In this document: positions 24,006 to 34,823 of the stretch, one piece after another | Position numbering within the stretch: the stretch's first letter is position 1 | How the letters are laid out: each line of letters starts with the position of its first letter | DNA from: Aphrophora alni | Lineage: Eukaryota; Arthropoda; Insecta; Hemiptera; Aphrophoridae | Direction of reading: 5' to 3' | DNA: 64,000 nt | Assembly: GCA_963513935.1 (NCBI GenBank) | Contig: OY740772.1 | Location: 12,928,098-12,992,097, forward strand | Position numbers and translations under genes: made by a program | The notes under the pieces: generated by a model | Databases searched by the model: none | The model's input: only the letters and a program-made list of their open reading frames with translations | What the model was told of the DNA's origin: nothing

Positions 24006-25440
24006 TTAAATTTTCGAATGTTACTTGTGTTAGTATTTTATTTGTGGTTTGGAGATTGCTTCTTTCATATTGTAATTAACCACAAGGCTCATTGGAAGTT
24101 TTACTTTTTAAATATTTCACATAACATTTTGTATATTTTAGAAAAACAATTTTTAAAAATATTTTAAGTGCTGTCAAAGTTGATAAACGACTTACAAAAA
24201 AATATTATTTAGAATTTCCAGAGTAAAATAAATTATAGTTATGATTCCATTTCATTCTGATTAAAAAAAAAAAAGGTTTGGAAATATCAGGTAAAGAGGT
24301 GTTAAAACACTTCTAGGGTCAACAATTTAAAATGTTGGTCCTAATATTGAATTTTTCTCCTCAATATGTACCAATTTTCAAGAAACAGTTTACCATGTAT
24401 TATAATTTTCCTGAATTTATTACTATTTAAAAAATAACAAGCCAAAATAAAAATTTCAAAATGTAAATACCAGTGATTCTTGTTATTTATATAAAACTTT
24501 ATAATATAATTAATTAAAATTAGAAAAAAATTATTAGGAATTAGGCATATCTTTTTTTGTTCATTGCATACAAGTTTACGATTGACTACAGGTGGTACAT
24601 GGATAATATAGACATAAAGCTCTTCCATTATCAGCTAAACCGGGATGTTATCACATAAATTAATCAGCCTAATTAAAATTAATATAAATTAATACTATTT
24701 ACTATGATTAGATGGTAAATACCGGTTACCATTAGATGTACAGGTTTATGAACAATCAAATGTACAATCAGCTAAAGTCTAAACTAAAAAGAGCTTAATA
24801 AATAGTTCGCCGCACACTTCCCCATTATATAAGTTGTTATCACCTAGAAAATGCAGAGTTGCATTATCAATTAAAAAGTGAAAATAATCAGCATTTAGCA
24901 GATACACTTTTTAATCTTTTTTTTTTCATATAGGACGTATAGAGAAAGTTATGTGATGGGTCAAAAAATTGACAGAGTTTTTTGCAGATATATCCATTTT
25001 GAGGTCCCCTGGCTCGAAAAAAAGTTTTTAGAATGATATCTATGTGTCTGTCTATATCTGTGCAGTGTACAATCTAAACTCATGGACAGATTTTAACCAA
25101 ATTTAATATGTGGGTGTATTTTGCGACTCTTTTCCATTTTTCAATAACTTAAATTGGAGGTAGCTTCCATAAGAAAACATAAATTTATATAAAAAAATTA
25201 TAACGAATGATGAAGTATGCACTCAAAATTTTCCAGGAGATGGTGACCAATACATTTTGTTTGTGAAGAATTTAGTTCCAAGTGTGGAACATTTATTCAC
25301 AGTTTATATCCTTGACACTTTGAATTTTGAAAAGAAATGTTCCATTTTGAGAACCCAAAACGCTATAAAGCAATTGTATATTTTAAAAAATAAACTTTTT
25401 TATCTCTTTGCGCTTGAAGACAGTATTTATAAATTTTAAT
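24006..25440. other. AT-rich DNA with a family-A repeat copy
   Basis: About 24930-25200 is a family-A copy (gatgggtcaaaaaattgacag, then gaatgatatctatgtg and aaatttaatatgtggg). The frames at 24341-24628 and 25257-25439 show no domain, and their composition is as AT-rich as the surroundings. No gene supported. Confidence 0.45.
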
Positions 25441-25630
25441 GTATCAGCAGATATTTCTTGTTGAAACTCCATATTCAAGGATTAAATAAAGCAATAAAGC
25501 TAAATTTTCACAATTATTTTAATAATATAAATGAGCTACAATTGTTTCGCCTTGCGGCATCATCGGTTGTAGCTCATTTATATTATTAAAATAATTTTGA
25601 AAGTTTAGCTTTATTGCCTTATTTAATCCT
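25441..25630 (-). repeat. Palindromic retroelement terminus with hammerhead-like core in its loop
   Basis: Arms 25478-25541 and 25567-25630 are near-perfect reverse complements. The loop, read on minus, is CCGATGA (25566-25560), T, GCC-GCAA-GGC (25558-25549, a GNRA-type tetraloop), GAA (25548-25546), then the palindrome ACAATTGT (25545-25538) and A. The core differs from CTGANGA by one base. The left flank at 25441-25480 matches the flank of the 9.9 kb palindrome, so both come from one family. Confidence 0.65.
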
Positions 25631-25850
25631 ACAGTATTTATAGTTTGTCCAAAGCACTCGGATGGCCAGCTGTACTGGCCACCGCCATTTGCGTGTCAGG
25701 TCGTAATCGTTTTTGCTATAATGTCCTCACAGCTCGTATGTCCAGTAGTACTGGCCAAGATAGAATACGTCTATCGGTCGAATGGCCAGTACCACTGGCC
25801 ACTAGACACATATGAATTTTCTAATATTTTATTTGATTAGATTAGATTTT

Positions 25851-25961
25851 GTATGGACAGGAGACAGGCTTACCTTGGAAAGTGGTCCTTGGTTACTTGT
25901 GTACTATTAGGGTAAGTATACAAGGACCACTTTCCAAGGTAAGCCTGTCTCCTGTCCATAC
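25851..25961. repeat. Perfect 41-bp inverted repeat hairpin
   Basis: Arms 25851-25891 and 25921-25961 match exactly around a 29-base loop. Imperfect pairing extends outward through ATTAGATT tracts. It is internal to the piggyBac remnant. Confidence 0.9.
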
Positions 25962-26034
25962 AAAAACTAATCTAATGTAATAGGCTATGTGCCCCTATTA
26001 AATTCTAACCTAATATTTTATTTGTGTTATATAA

Positions 26035-26238
26035 TGGCTGGTGAGTACTAAAACCTATTGGGCAACTTTTGAACTAAATGACGAAGTAGAAAAGACCAAA
26101 GACTGTGCAGTATGTAGTGATAGAAGAGCTGGCAAAGAGAAAAAAAATAGTAAATTTTACTGCAAGACTTGTATTAACCATCCTGGACTACATATTGGTC
26201 TGTGTTTTGAAAAATACGTTTCAGTTAAAAAAAATTAA
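26035..26238 (+). pseudogene. piggyBac transposase, C-terminal cysteine-rich domain fragment
   Basis: After an in-frame stop at 26032 the frame reads through 26237. It contains CAVCSDRRAGKEKKNSKFYC, then KTC, GLHIGLCFEKY and a stop. The spacing C-x2-C ... C-x2-C ... C-F-x-x-Y is the cysteine-rich C-terminal domain of piggyBac transposases, which binds the terminal repeats. The final histidine of the usual CFxxYH is replaced by V. The catalytic DDD region is absent, so this is a relic. The TTAA-flanked right end 376 bp downstream supports the family. Confidence 0.75.
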
Positions 26239-26618
26239 AGACTGAAAAATATCTTAAAGAAAAATGTGAAATAGTTTATGTCCGAGTATAACATGACTGT
26301 AAAGTCCTAATTTATAACAACTTATTTAGTTATGTGTGTTAAAAATATACATATAAAAGTTACATTCCCCAAACGTATGTTTATCTTAATATTAGTAAGT
26401 AAAAAAAAAATTAATTGATATTTACTTGTTCTTTATACATTTACTATGAGTGTGCAAATAACACTGAAGTCATTTAAAAATAATTCCGAGCTGGGGAGGG
26501 AAACAACAAATATGCCTGCCGAGCTGTCATTGACAGTAGCACGGCCATCCAAGCAGCAAGGACAAATAATATTAAAACAAATGCAAACGCTACTGGCCAT
26601 TCAAGCGCAAAGGGTTAA

Positions 26619-27222
26619 TGTCTGTGGTCAAAGATCAATTTATTTATTTATTTTTTAATAAATACTCCCAAACTGTAAAATTCATTTTAAATGTAGTGTG
26701 ATATATGTTTAATTTTCACATTAAGAGTTTAATGTTTTGACTTGGGACAATTTTAAGAGAGAGATTCATTATTAATTTATTCCGTTTCTCATTTTCTTTA
26801 TGGTTCATAAGTATCAACTCTAAATTTACAGGGATACACTTTCGAAACATACCTTTTCATTTAGTATCTTAGTGATGGTTGAATAAAATTTATTTAAAAT
26901 CGTTAAAGCCCATTACAAAAAATTTGATTTTCCTTAAAAGATAAATGGAGAGAACCCCATATTTTGAAAAAATTATGTTCCTTGACACATTCTTCGTGAC
27001 AAATATAGTTAAACTTGATAGAACAATAATTCCTTTTCAATAAATGGAAACTGTACCCTATAATAATGGAATCATTTCTTGCTCTTAAACCTTACAAAAT
27101 TGAATTAATAATAAAAAAAGGCTTGATTAATAAAACACAACAAAATTATGTTAAATTTTAAAATTTGAAGCTTTTAGTATCTAAAGTTAAAAATTATATT
27201 ATGATAAAAAAATTAAAAAATA
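26619..27222. other. Gene-free AT-rich DNA
   Basis: No gene or complete element seen. Confidence 0.5.
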
Positions 27223-27336
27223 CTGTTATTATCCAGAATTTTTGTTTATTACACAATTAGTTAACTTTTACAGGTCACTGACGGTTGAAACTAGTTCTAG
27301 TTGTGTAATAAACTAAATTTGTGGATTATAACAATG
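27223..27336 (+). repeat. Palindrome around a minimal hammerhead-like core
   Basis: Arms 27223-27260 and 27298-27333 are imperfect inverted repeats (GTTTATTACACAATTAG against CTAGTTGTGTAATAAAC). Between them, plus strand: CTGACGG (27278-27284), TT, GAA (27287-27289), then the palindrome ACTAGT (27290-27295). Helix II is essentially missing and the last core A is G, so this is a degenerate member. Confidence 0.4.
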
Positions 27337-27356
27337 TTTTATTTTTTCTCATTATA

Positions 27357-28090
27357 CAGACGAACTTTGATAACTCTTAACCTCAATAGCTCGAATTCCT
27401 TGATATCTCGAATTTTACCATTCCCCTTCAACTTCCCATAACACCATGCTAATTTTCCCTCTATTAGTCGAATATTTAAAAAGGGACCCCTTATTGGGGT
27501 CCTTTTTTTACATATTCTAATTGACAAATTTTGTTGAATTCTTGTACGCGTCAATAAACCTCTATAACTCGAAGGTAGGTGCTTGTAAACCAATACAAGA
27601 CGAAGTTTTAATAAAATCACCTCTATAATTGAAGTTTTGGTCAGTGGACTTTGTAAGTTGAAGTTTAGGGTAAGCATACTGCGCAAGATGGCACAATTTT
27701 CATCTTAATGGATGAACTTCTCCATATACCGCGTTTTTCCATTTTCCCACAATTCAGTACAGTTCTATTGTTCACCTTGTTTGTACATATGTGGCTACTG
27801 TTCTAGTATTTTATTAAAGTTTTGGTTTTTATTTGAGCGATTGTGAAGTGGTTTGTGCTGCAGTATGTCAGTGAATCGTAAATGTAAGACATTGAGTATA
27901 TGGGAAAAACGAAACTTCTTAAAAACTGTAGATGAAGGCATGAAGAAGAAAATTAAAATTCTAAAAGAGACTCTACATAACTCGAAGTTTGTGATTTGCC
28001 ATTGATAATGCGAACCTTGCTATCTCGAATTATCTGATAACTCAAAGAATTACTAATCTCCTTAAGTGTCGAGTTATCAAGGTTCCCCTG
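27357..28090 (+). mobile_element. Tigger/pogo-type deletion derivative with TA duplication
   Basis: The left end CAGACGAACTTTGATAACTC and right end GAGTTATCAAGGTTCCCCTG are inverted repeats (17 of 20 match), flanked by TA on both sides (27355-27356 and 28091-28092). The interior repeats short pieces of 'tcgaattatc' type and contains a GGGACCCC hairpin at about 27484-27508. A transposase start is retained at the right. Confidence 0.8.
27865..28005 (+). pseudogene. Tigger/pogo transposase, N-terminal fragment
   Basis: The frame starts ATG and reads MSVNRKCKTLSIWEKRNFL, KTVDEGMKKKIKILKETLH, ending at TGA after 46 residues. The basic start followed by a 'LS-EK--IL--VD-G-KK--I' pattern is the first helix-turn-helix of CENP-B/Tigger-type transposases. 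Only this piece remains; the DDE domain has been deleted. It lies inside a TA-flanked element with Tigger-like ends, which supports the call. Confidence 0.65.
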
Positions 28091-28658
28091 TATTATGTCA
28101 AATTTCTTCAAAAAAAATATAGGAAGCATACTGAAATGAATTGGTACAGTTCCTTTTACATGTTAATTATATAATTATACTAAATATATTAACCCTCTGA
28201 ACAAAAATAAGGAATGTTGGTTTCCTTGAGAGATAGGCATAAATAATTTTAAAAAATAAAATGTACTATATAAGTAGGGTGTGCAAAAATTACACCATTT
28301 TTGGAATTCTTTAACGGGAGCAGAAATTTGACAACAAATTTATATCCAACAAAAAGATTATAAGAACTTGCAGTGGAGTCACTCAAAAACTTCCCATATG
28401 CTCAGTTATAAACAAAATATTATGTGCAAGGTTTTTGATTTGCTGTTATAAAATTTGTCTAAGCGTTAAAATTAATTTTATACAAAAATTTATTCAAAGT
28501 GTTCACAGGCTTACAGTTTTATGCCTACAAATTTGTCAGCAACACTGGTTTCATTTCACAAAATAAACCACCAATTCATAACTAATAGAAACTAAATTTT
28601 GTACCTTAATAACAAACTAATATGTTTGTACGATTTGCTTAAAAATTAATTCTTCTTC

Positions 28659-28750
28659 TCAGCTGAAAGTGAGATTTTCCTTATCATTAAGGTATTGTGA
28701 TGTGTTGTCAACCAGAGAGTTTAGTTCCAACTGGTAACGCTGTGATGGAT
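28659..28750 (-). CDS. Candidate terminal coding exon of an unidentified gene
   Basis: On the minus strand a long pyrimidine tract ending TTTTTTTTTAG precedes 28750. The following 92 bases stay open and give (x)PSQRYQLELNSLVDNTSQYL and then NDKENLTFS before TGA (28661-28659). The exon would begin in phase 1. An AATAAA on minus lies at about 28494-28489. The residue composition is unlike the AT-driven chance frames around it, and no transposase motif is present. I do not recognise the protein. The upstream exons would lie to the right, but none was identified, so it could also be a retained piece of a pseudogene. Confidence 0.45.
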
Positions 28751-29274
28751 CTAAAAAAAAAAACAATATTAAAATACAAGGTGGAATTGTTATAATTATG
28801 AGACACTATGTGCTTAATTACTATAAAATTACATTGTACAACGTGTAATGTGTTTTAACAAGATTATTTATTTTACATTATTTTAATTACAAAATGAGTA
28901 GCTTACTCTTAATCTCGGAGTTTAAAAGTTCAATAGGCTGTAACCCTTGCTTTCAGTATTTCTTACAATACTTTTTGGTGCATAAATTAAAACTATTAAA
29001 CTTAATTTAAGAAATTAGGATACGTGATATCGTAAAAACTAATGAAAGGTGTGTAATGGGTGAATATGATTTGTTAATGGTGTTTGTTAATATTGCTTAT
29101 GTTAATAAAAGTTCTTTCGTTCACAATTTTGAGTTTGTTTAAAGGCTTTTAATGAATTTTGAGAGTTATAATAAAATTTTAGTTGGTTAATTTTGGCTAG
29201 ATATAATCTGGATGATAGGTGAATTTATAATGTTGAATCAATTCCACTGGACGGATAAACAATAGTTATTTGTG

Positions 29275-29375
29275 CAACTATATAAATCATTTAGCCCGTA
29301 GATGCCACAAGGCGAAACAATTGTAGCTAAATAAGTTAATAAATACATTTGAAACTGTAGCTTAGTGCTTATTTT
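29275..29375 (+). repeat. Hammerhead-like retroelement tail, single-armed
   Basis: Plus strand: GTAGA, T, GCC-ACAA-GGC (29304-29313), GAA (29314-29316), ACAATTGT (29317-29324), A. It continues with TAGCT and a tail ending in TTTTATCCTT, like the arms at 10.1 and 25.6 kb. This copy lacks the opposite palindrome arm. Confidence 0.5.
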
Positions 29376-30127
29376 ATCCTTTTATTGTTCCCCCTGAGAT
29401 TCGAATTAGCAAGGTTCCACTGATGTGAATGGTAATTGGAATTCATAACTTTTGAAATCAGTATAGCAGTGTCAGTGTTATAACTAAAACTTTAGCTGCA
29501 TAAAATTAGGAAATCCAAATTTTCAAAAACATTTTGCACATTTTCTTAATATTATAAAGCGACAACATAATTTTTTCAGTGACAAGATGGTATGATTTGA
29601 ACGCTAGTTACAATTGAAAATGTTTTGAAATCCCCCGTAATAATTTTTTTGCTGCTGAAAAGTAGGAAATTCAGATATCAGATATTCCAACACATTTTTG
29701 CACAGATTTTCTAAAATTTTCAGGGGCAATATACAGAGTGGGTGAAAAGTATGAGAACGGCTTAATATCTCATATATAAGGGAAATTTGCAGATAGATGT
29801 GATTGAGAAACCTACTCCATTTAAAAATACTATTTTATTATGATTTCGAAAATTTGGTCCGCCATTTTGAATTTAACTTTATTTTTTTAATGGGAAGATG
29901 GTCATGTGATACATAATTTTAATGTAGAATTTTAAGACAAAATCAATGATGAAAATTGCACATCCATATCTCAAACTGTTTACGTAAATTTAAACATTTC
30001 ATTTAATGTAAAAATAAAGTAAAGTACATTAAACTTATCAAATTTTAATGTTCCATAAAATTAATAATTATCAAACCAAAACATAAGGTAATAAATCAAT
30101 AATTTACATTACCGATTTACATTACCA

Positions 30128-30600
30128 TTAAGCATGAAAAGTAGCTTCATCAGAAAATATTACATTATTGAAGAAATTATTATCATTGTCATACAATTCT
30201 ATCATTATCTCACAAAACTCAACTTGGCGGTCATCATCTTCACTCAGTTCTACATGAAGCTTAAACGGGTGAAAATTAGATTTTTTAAGAGTTTTTCTGA
30301 TTGAGGGAATAGAAACAGCATGTTCCTGTGCAACTCTCCTAGTTGATGTATGCGGATCTTCAACAAATGACAACATAACCTCTAAAGATTTATCATCATT
30401 GGTCTGGCATTATTTGTTCTTCCAATGCGGGCCCGATCAGCTACTTTGCCAGTTTCTTCAAACCGCTTTACCGTATTATAAACAGCACTTTTAGAAATTG
30501 GATTTCTGTTGGGAAATGTTTAGTTAAATAAATCTGAAACTTCTTGATAAGACCATATTCTATCACCATAGCCGTGCATCATTAACAAAGTTATCCTTTC
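30128..30600 (-). pseudogene. Mariner/IS630-like transposase, N-terminal and first catalytic part
   Basis: From about 30600 down, one frame gives MMHGYGDRIWSYQEVSDLFN, a stop, then SKSAVYNTVKRFEETGKVAD and RARIGRTNNA. After a frameshift, 30376-30128 gives MLSFVEDPHTSTRRVAQEHA, KTLKKSNFHPFKLHVELSED, DDRQVEFCEIMIELYDNDNN and VIFSDEATFHA. This is the usual order of two helix-turn-helix motifs, the F-P-K segment and the first catalytic Asp (FSDEATF). The frame stops at the inner edge of the terminal repeat, so the remaining catalytic residues are lost. It is a relic. Confidence 0.8.
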
Positions 30601-30767
30601 CGTTTCATTTATAATGACTAAAGAGCCATTAGGTGGTGGTTTTTGAAAAATCGTATGGTCCTGGGTATGGAAAAAAAAACGAACTATGTTAATTTTCTAT
30701 TAAAGGGAAGATATGACTTCTCGGAGGATATAATATATTGCTCAAATTGTACGTGTGAAAGAATTTT

Positions 30768-31420
30768 TCCAAAAATATGTGTTCAGTTGTTAAAGCAAGA
30801 ACTGCATAAAATATTTGGGTGTATTCCTCGACAATGAATTAAATTGGAAAGTCCATTTGTCTAAGTTAAAATCTAAGTTGGGTAGTATATTAAGAGTGTT
30901 TTATTTTCTCACATAGAAATATGTGTCCTCCGGATGTTAAGTGTATGATTTATTTTTCTTTGGTTCAGAGTAGGATAGAGTATGGGGAGGGATTTAAATT
31001 AGTAATCTAATACCTGTAATTAATAATCAGAAACAGTTTGTCCAGATGATCCTAAACAAAAGTAGGTTGGAACATTCAAAGCCATTATTCCTTTGTTTAT
31101 GAATATTACCTTTAAGATACTTGTACATTTACAAAGTAAGGTACTTAAGTTATTTTTTATAAAAAGTGGAAACAGGCAACTTTCTAATAGGTCTGATGGG
31201 AGGGAGGGGTACGGTTAAGAAACGCAGGAAATTTTACAGTGCCAAAACTTTTTAAAATTTACTTTATGAAGATTTTTTGTTTCCTCAGGCCAAAATTATT
31301 TAATGTTCTGCCTGGCACATCAATTGGTGAAATTCAATTACTTTTTTTTTTGGGAAAACTGAGAAATTGGCTCTTTGAACAGGAGGAGGATGAACACTTG
31401 TTTAATGTATATAGTTAATA
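30768..31420 (+). pseudogene. Non-LTR retrotransposon reverse transcriptase C-terminus and tail
   Basis: From 30806 the plus strand reads KYLGVFLDNELNWKVHLSKL, KSKLGSILRVFYFL; after a shift MCPPDVKCMIYFSLVQSRIE and YGEG; later pieces read MILNKSRLEHSKPLFLCL and GKLRNWLFEQEEDEH. The 'YLG-FLD--LNW--H' and 'YFSLVQSRIEYG' blocks are standard C-terminal reverse-transcriptase landmarks of Jockey-like LINEs. Several frameshifts and stops are present. It lies inside the 29.7-32.8 kb DNA transposon, so it was either inserted there or captured. Confidence 0.75.
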
Positions 31421-32394
31421 GTTATTAAATAGTATAGTAACCCTTATGTATTATTGCTCTTACAGATGTTTTAAAATATGTGTCAATTTTTTATGATTTG
31501 GCTTTTTAATTTTTTATCTCTTGATAAGTAAGAACATGTGAATGTATATTGTTAATATTTATGTAGAATGCTCGCCGATATTTTTTGGAAAAAGTAAAGA
31601 AAACTCTTTGTAAATTATAATTTTTGTTCTAGGAGCTTATATATCGTTAGGTTAATTTTGTTTTACTGCTGTCATATTTTATTTCGCAAAATGTAGGAGT
31701 GGCTAATCCCCAAAGCGGGCTATGCCTTTAGAGGAGCCGGGTGTTTTTCTTTGTTTTTTTTTCTCTTCCAGAGTAATGTGGAGTTTTCTTTGAACTATAT
31801 TATATTTTCTATTCAAGTAAATGTTTTTTTTATATTTTTAGTTTAGACAAGCAAATGATATAGTTAAGCTATGTATATTAGTTTTATGTATAGGTGTGTA
31901 AATATGATTGGGCGTAAGTTTATATATTTAAGAATATGGTACAGATCAATGTAGACTTTGTCTATTGTAGATAAAAAAATTTTTTTTTCGTTAGATTTTT
32001 TTCTTTCTCTTTTTTCTCTCTTGCTGATTACTATTGCATAAAATAGCTGTAATAGAATGATGTGCTTATTTTGTATCTGTATTGTTTCTGAAGGGAAATA
32101 AAATAAAATAAATACAAGTTTATCTTTAATAATAAATGTTGTCACCTGATGCAACATTTCACTAATAATTTCATCAACACATACCTCACAATTTAATCAA
32201 AATTGTGACTGACTGACAATTTCTCAACATTAAAATCAGATTTTAACATTGCGGTAACAATATCAGCTGATTTCATTGTTTAAATTATCAGCTGATACAT
32301 GTTGAAAATTAAACATTGCTAATAATTATTTCTTCTTATTTATCTGAATATTGATTTGTTTCCACTTATTGTGTTGATACTTATGTTTTTATTA
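31421..32394. other. AT-rich interior of the 29.7-32.8 kb element
   Basis: Probably the LINE 3' tail up to about 31750 (ending near 'gaggagccgggtg'), then T-rich DNA. The 97-codon minus frame at 32157-31864 has no domain. Confidence 0.4.
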
Positions 32395-32791
32395 TTGATT
32401 TATTGACTTGTTATTATTGATTTATGACCTTATGTTTTGATTGTTTGATAATTATTAATTTTATGGAACATTAAAATTTGATAAGTTTAATATACTTTAT
32501 GTTACTTTTACATTAAATGAAATGTTTAAATTTACGTAAACAGTTTGAGATATGGATGTGCGGTCTTCACCATTTATTTTGTCTTAAAATTCTACATTAA
32601 AATTATGTATCACATGACCACCTTCCCATTAAAAAATAAAAAATAAAGTTAAGTTCAAAATGGCGGACCAAATTTTTGAAATCATAATAAAATAGTATTT
32701 TTAAATGGAGTAGGTTTCTCAATCACACCTACCTGCAAATTTCCCTTATATACGAGATATTAAGCCGTTCTCATACTTTTCACCCACCCTG

Positions 32792-33584
32792 TATATGATT
32801 TGCCAGTGAAATTGGTAAAAACCAAGTGGAACGGAAAGTTTTTTTTAAAATTGCTGCAGTATACTCAATTAACAATTTTTCGCTAGTGATTAAGAGAAAA
32901 TCTATATTCTCCTATAAATTTTTGACTTTCCAGCAACAACTTTAACAATAAAAAAGTTGTAATAAATTTAAAAAAAACTTATTTAGAATTAATAAAATTT
33001 ATTGATGTTTCACAGGTATAAGTGGTATTACTTTGAAAGCTGGTGTATTTTAATTTGAGGAATGGAACTCACATCAAAGCTTCAAAGTAGCTGACATTCT
33101 TCTGTGGAACCAATGCTTCTTACATGGACATGAGTCATGCTCTTGTGCTGTCAGTGTAATCTAGTGAGTCACAGCTTTCAAACTATAATCATCAATTGAC
33201 TGGAAAGAGATTTTAGTTCTAAATAATGTTTAATTTCCTATCATTTATAAAATGTATGTTGTTGCTGAAATGTCAAAAATATACTGAAGAATATTTTGTT
33301 CTATGTGAAAAAAAAAAAAATTTGCCAAAACTTGGGTAATTGGGGACCGATTTCAAAAATAATTTCAGTTCCAATTAGTATTCAAATCATGCATCAATTT
33401 GTCACTAATGGTATTGCTGTTAAAAAATTATATAAAATATTTAAGTTATCATATCACCCATGCAGATAAATACTGTTATAACGGGAAACTACTGACCTGA
33501 CCAGATATCGTACCTACATAGGAAAGAAAACTAGATGAAAATTGGAAATTTATGTTTTGGAATGGGGGTTTTTAAAAATATAAT
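32792..33584. other. Gene-free AT-rich DNA downstream of the zinc-finger gene
   Basis: Possibly contains the distal 3' UTR of the zinc-finger gene. No other feature seen. Confidence 0.4.
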
Positions 33585-33590
33585 TTTATT
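33585..33590 (-). promoter_or_regulatory. Candidate polyadenylation signal AATAAA
   Basis: AATAAA on the minus strand about 90 bases past the zinc-finger stop codon. In AT-rich DNA such hexamers are frequent, so use is inferred. Confidence 0.4.
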
Positions 33591-33679
33591 CGATGTAATT
33601 AATCAGGAAATATGTAACTTTTTTTTAATCAAATATAGCTATTATAACTTATGTATTTATAATAAAATTACCTAAACAC

Positions 33680-34823
33680 TCAGTACTGATGTTTGGTTGC
33701 TGAAGGATGTTGAAATGATGAAGTTGAAGCAGACGGAGTTTCCAAAGGTGGTGAAGGATTCATATGATGATGATGATTTAACATATCCTGCGTTTCCATA
33801 TTATGATCACTATGGTTCGACTGGCGAGCAAGACTTATAGACAACCGATGGTCCATTGGCGCACAAATAAGTGATATTGGGATTGGGCGACGTTGCTCAC
33901 CAAGAGATCGTGTAGTCGAGTTTAAAGATTCACAAGAGTGAAGGGGTTCGTTAGAATTTTGATGACGGATCAATGAAACTGAATGTTGCCCATCATTATT
34001 AGTATGTCTATGTTGGTCTAAATATCTTTCTACAGGCTGATTTGTTAAGGAATCGTGTTGACCATGTTCCATTTCAGTTTCCTGTGTGAGGGAATCGTTC
34101 GAAGAACCTTGTTGACTGGGTAAATCCATACGTATAATAGGCTCATGACGTTGGTCTACAAGACCATCTTCTGAACGATGATTTAAAGATTCTGAGCGAC
34201 ACTGATCAATACGCCTTTCTTCTTCATTTCTGTCTAAACACGAATTATGTCTTTGATTATGTTCAGTTTGATTTTGTGTCTGCATAATTGAATCATTACT
34301 TTCATTATTCAAGACCATATGAATAGATTGATTTTGTTCTGTCAGTCTGTTTTCCGATTCTTGACTCAATTCATCCTCTTGATCGTTTCTTTCAGAATTA
34401 CTTTGCTCAAGAGGATCTTCTTTGATGATTTGATTTGTATGATTTTGCTGTAAAATAGATTCATTCGATGCATTTCTTTGATTAGGTAAATCCATATGTT
34501 GTCTTTCATGTAATGATAAATGATTTTTTTGTGCAAAACATTTTCCGCATTTTTCACAAGCGAATGGTTTTAATTTGCAGCTACCATTTTCGTGTCGTTG
34601 TTTATGAGTGAAAAGACCATGTTTCTGAGTGAAACCGCGACCACAATCAGAACAAATGTGGGTTTTTTTGCTCGCCAATGATAATGATAACGCAGCATTT
34701 ACAGCCGATTGTTTCAGTGATGCTGCCAGACTACAAATATCGGACAGAAAACTGTGGTCACCAAAGTGTAAACGTAAATGCAGAGCTAGGCCTTCGACAC
34801 TTGCAAATGTTTCACCACATTCT
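33680..34823 (-). CDS. Zinc-finger gene, last coding exon
   Basis: Acceptor TTTTTTCAG|A at 34823; the single A completes the Lys codon left by exon 3. It completes finger 8 ([20 protein letters not shown]), then fingers 9 and 10, then a 271-residue tail rich in Gln, Asn, Ser, Glu and His that ends [14 protein letters not shown] and a stop at 33680-33682. Low-complexity tails of this kind often mediate transcriptional activation or assembly; that role is inferred. Confidence 0.92.

Larger units (their letters stand above)
25646..26614 (+). mobile_element. piggyBac-type element, decayed
   Basis: The right end CATTCAAGCGCAAAGGG is followed by TTAA (26615-26618), the piggyBac target. The left end (CCAAAGCACTCGGATGGCCA from 25649) is its imperfect inverted partner but has lost its TTAA. 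Near the left end, three subterminal copies of a palindrome of the type TGGCCAGTACTACTGGCCA occur (about 25663, 25740 and 25783). A transposase C-terminal fragment is inside. Confidence 0.75.
29734..32791. mobile_element. Mariner-like element with ~400-bp terminal inverted repeats, LINE piece inside
   Basis: The ends CAGAGTGGGTGAAAAGTATG and CATACTTTTCACCCACCCTG are flanked by TA. The inverted repeats continue for about 380-400 bp each (29734-30110 with about 32395-32791), including 'aagggaaatttgcag', 'gtccgccattttgaa' and 'ccatatctcaaactgtttacg'. The left inner part holds a transposase relic on minus. The middle (about 30640-32380) is partly a LINE fragment in the opposite orientation. Repeats this long are unusual for mariner-like elements. 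Confidence 0.8.

Noticed and set aside
27479..27510. GGGACCCC hairpin followed by T run, resembling a bacterial terminator
   Set aside because: It lies within a eukaryotic Tigger derivative; there is no bacterial context.
34366..34557. 63-codon minus frame inside the last zinc-finger exon
   Set aside because: Alternative frame of the Q/N-rich tail; the finger-containing frame is clearly the real one.
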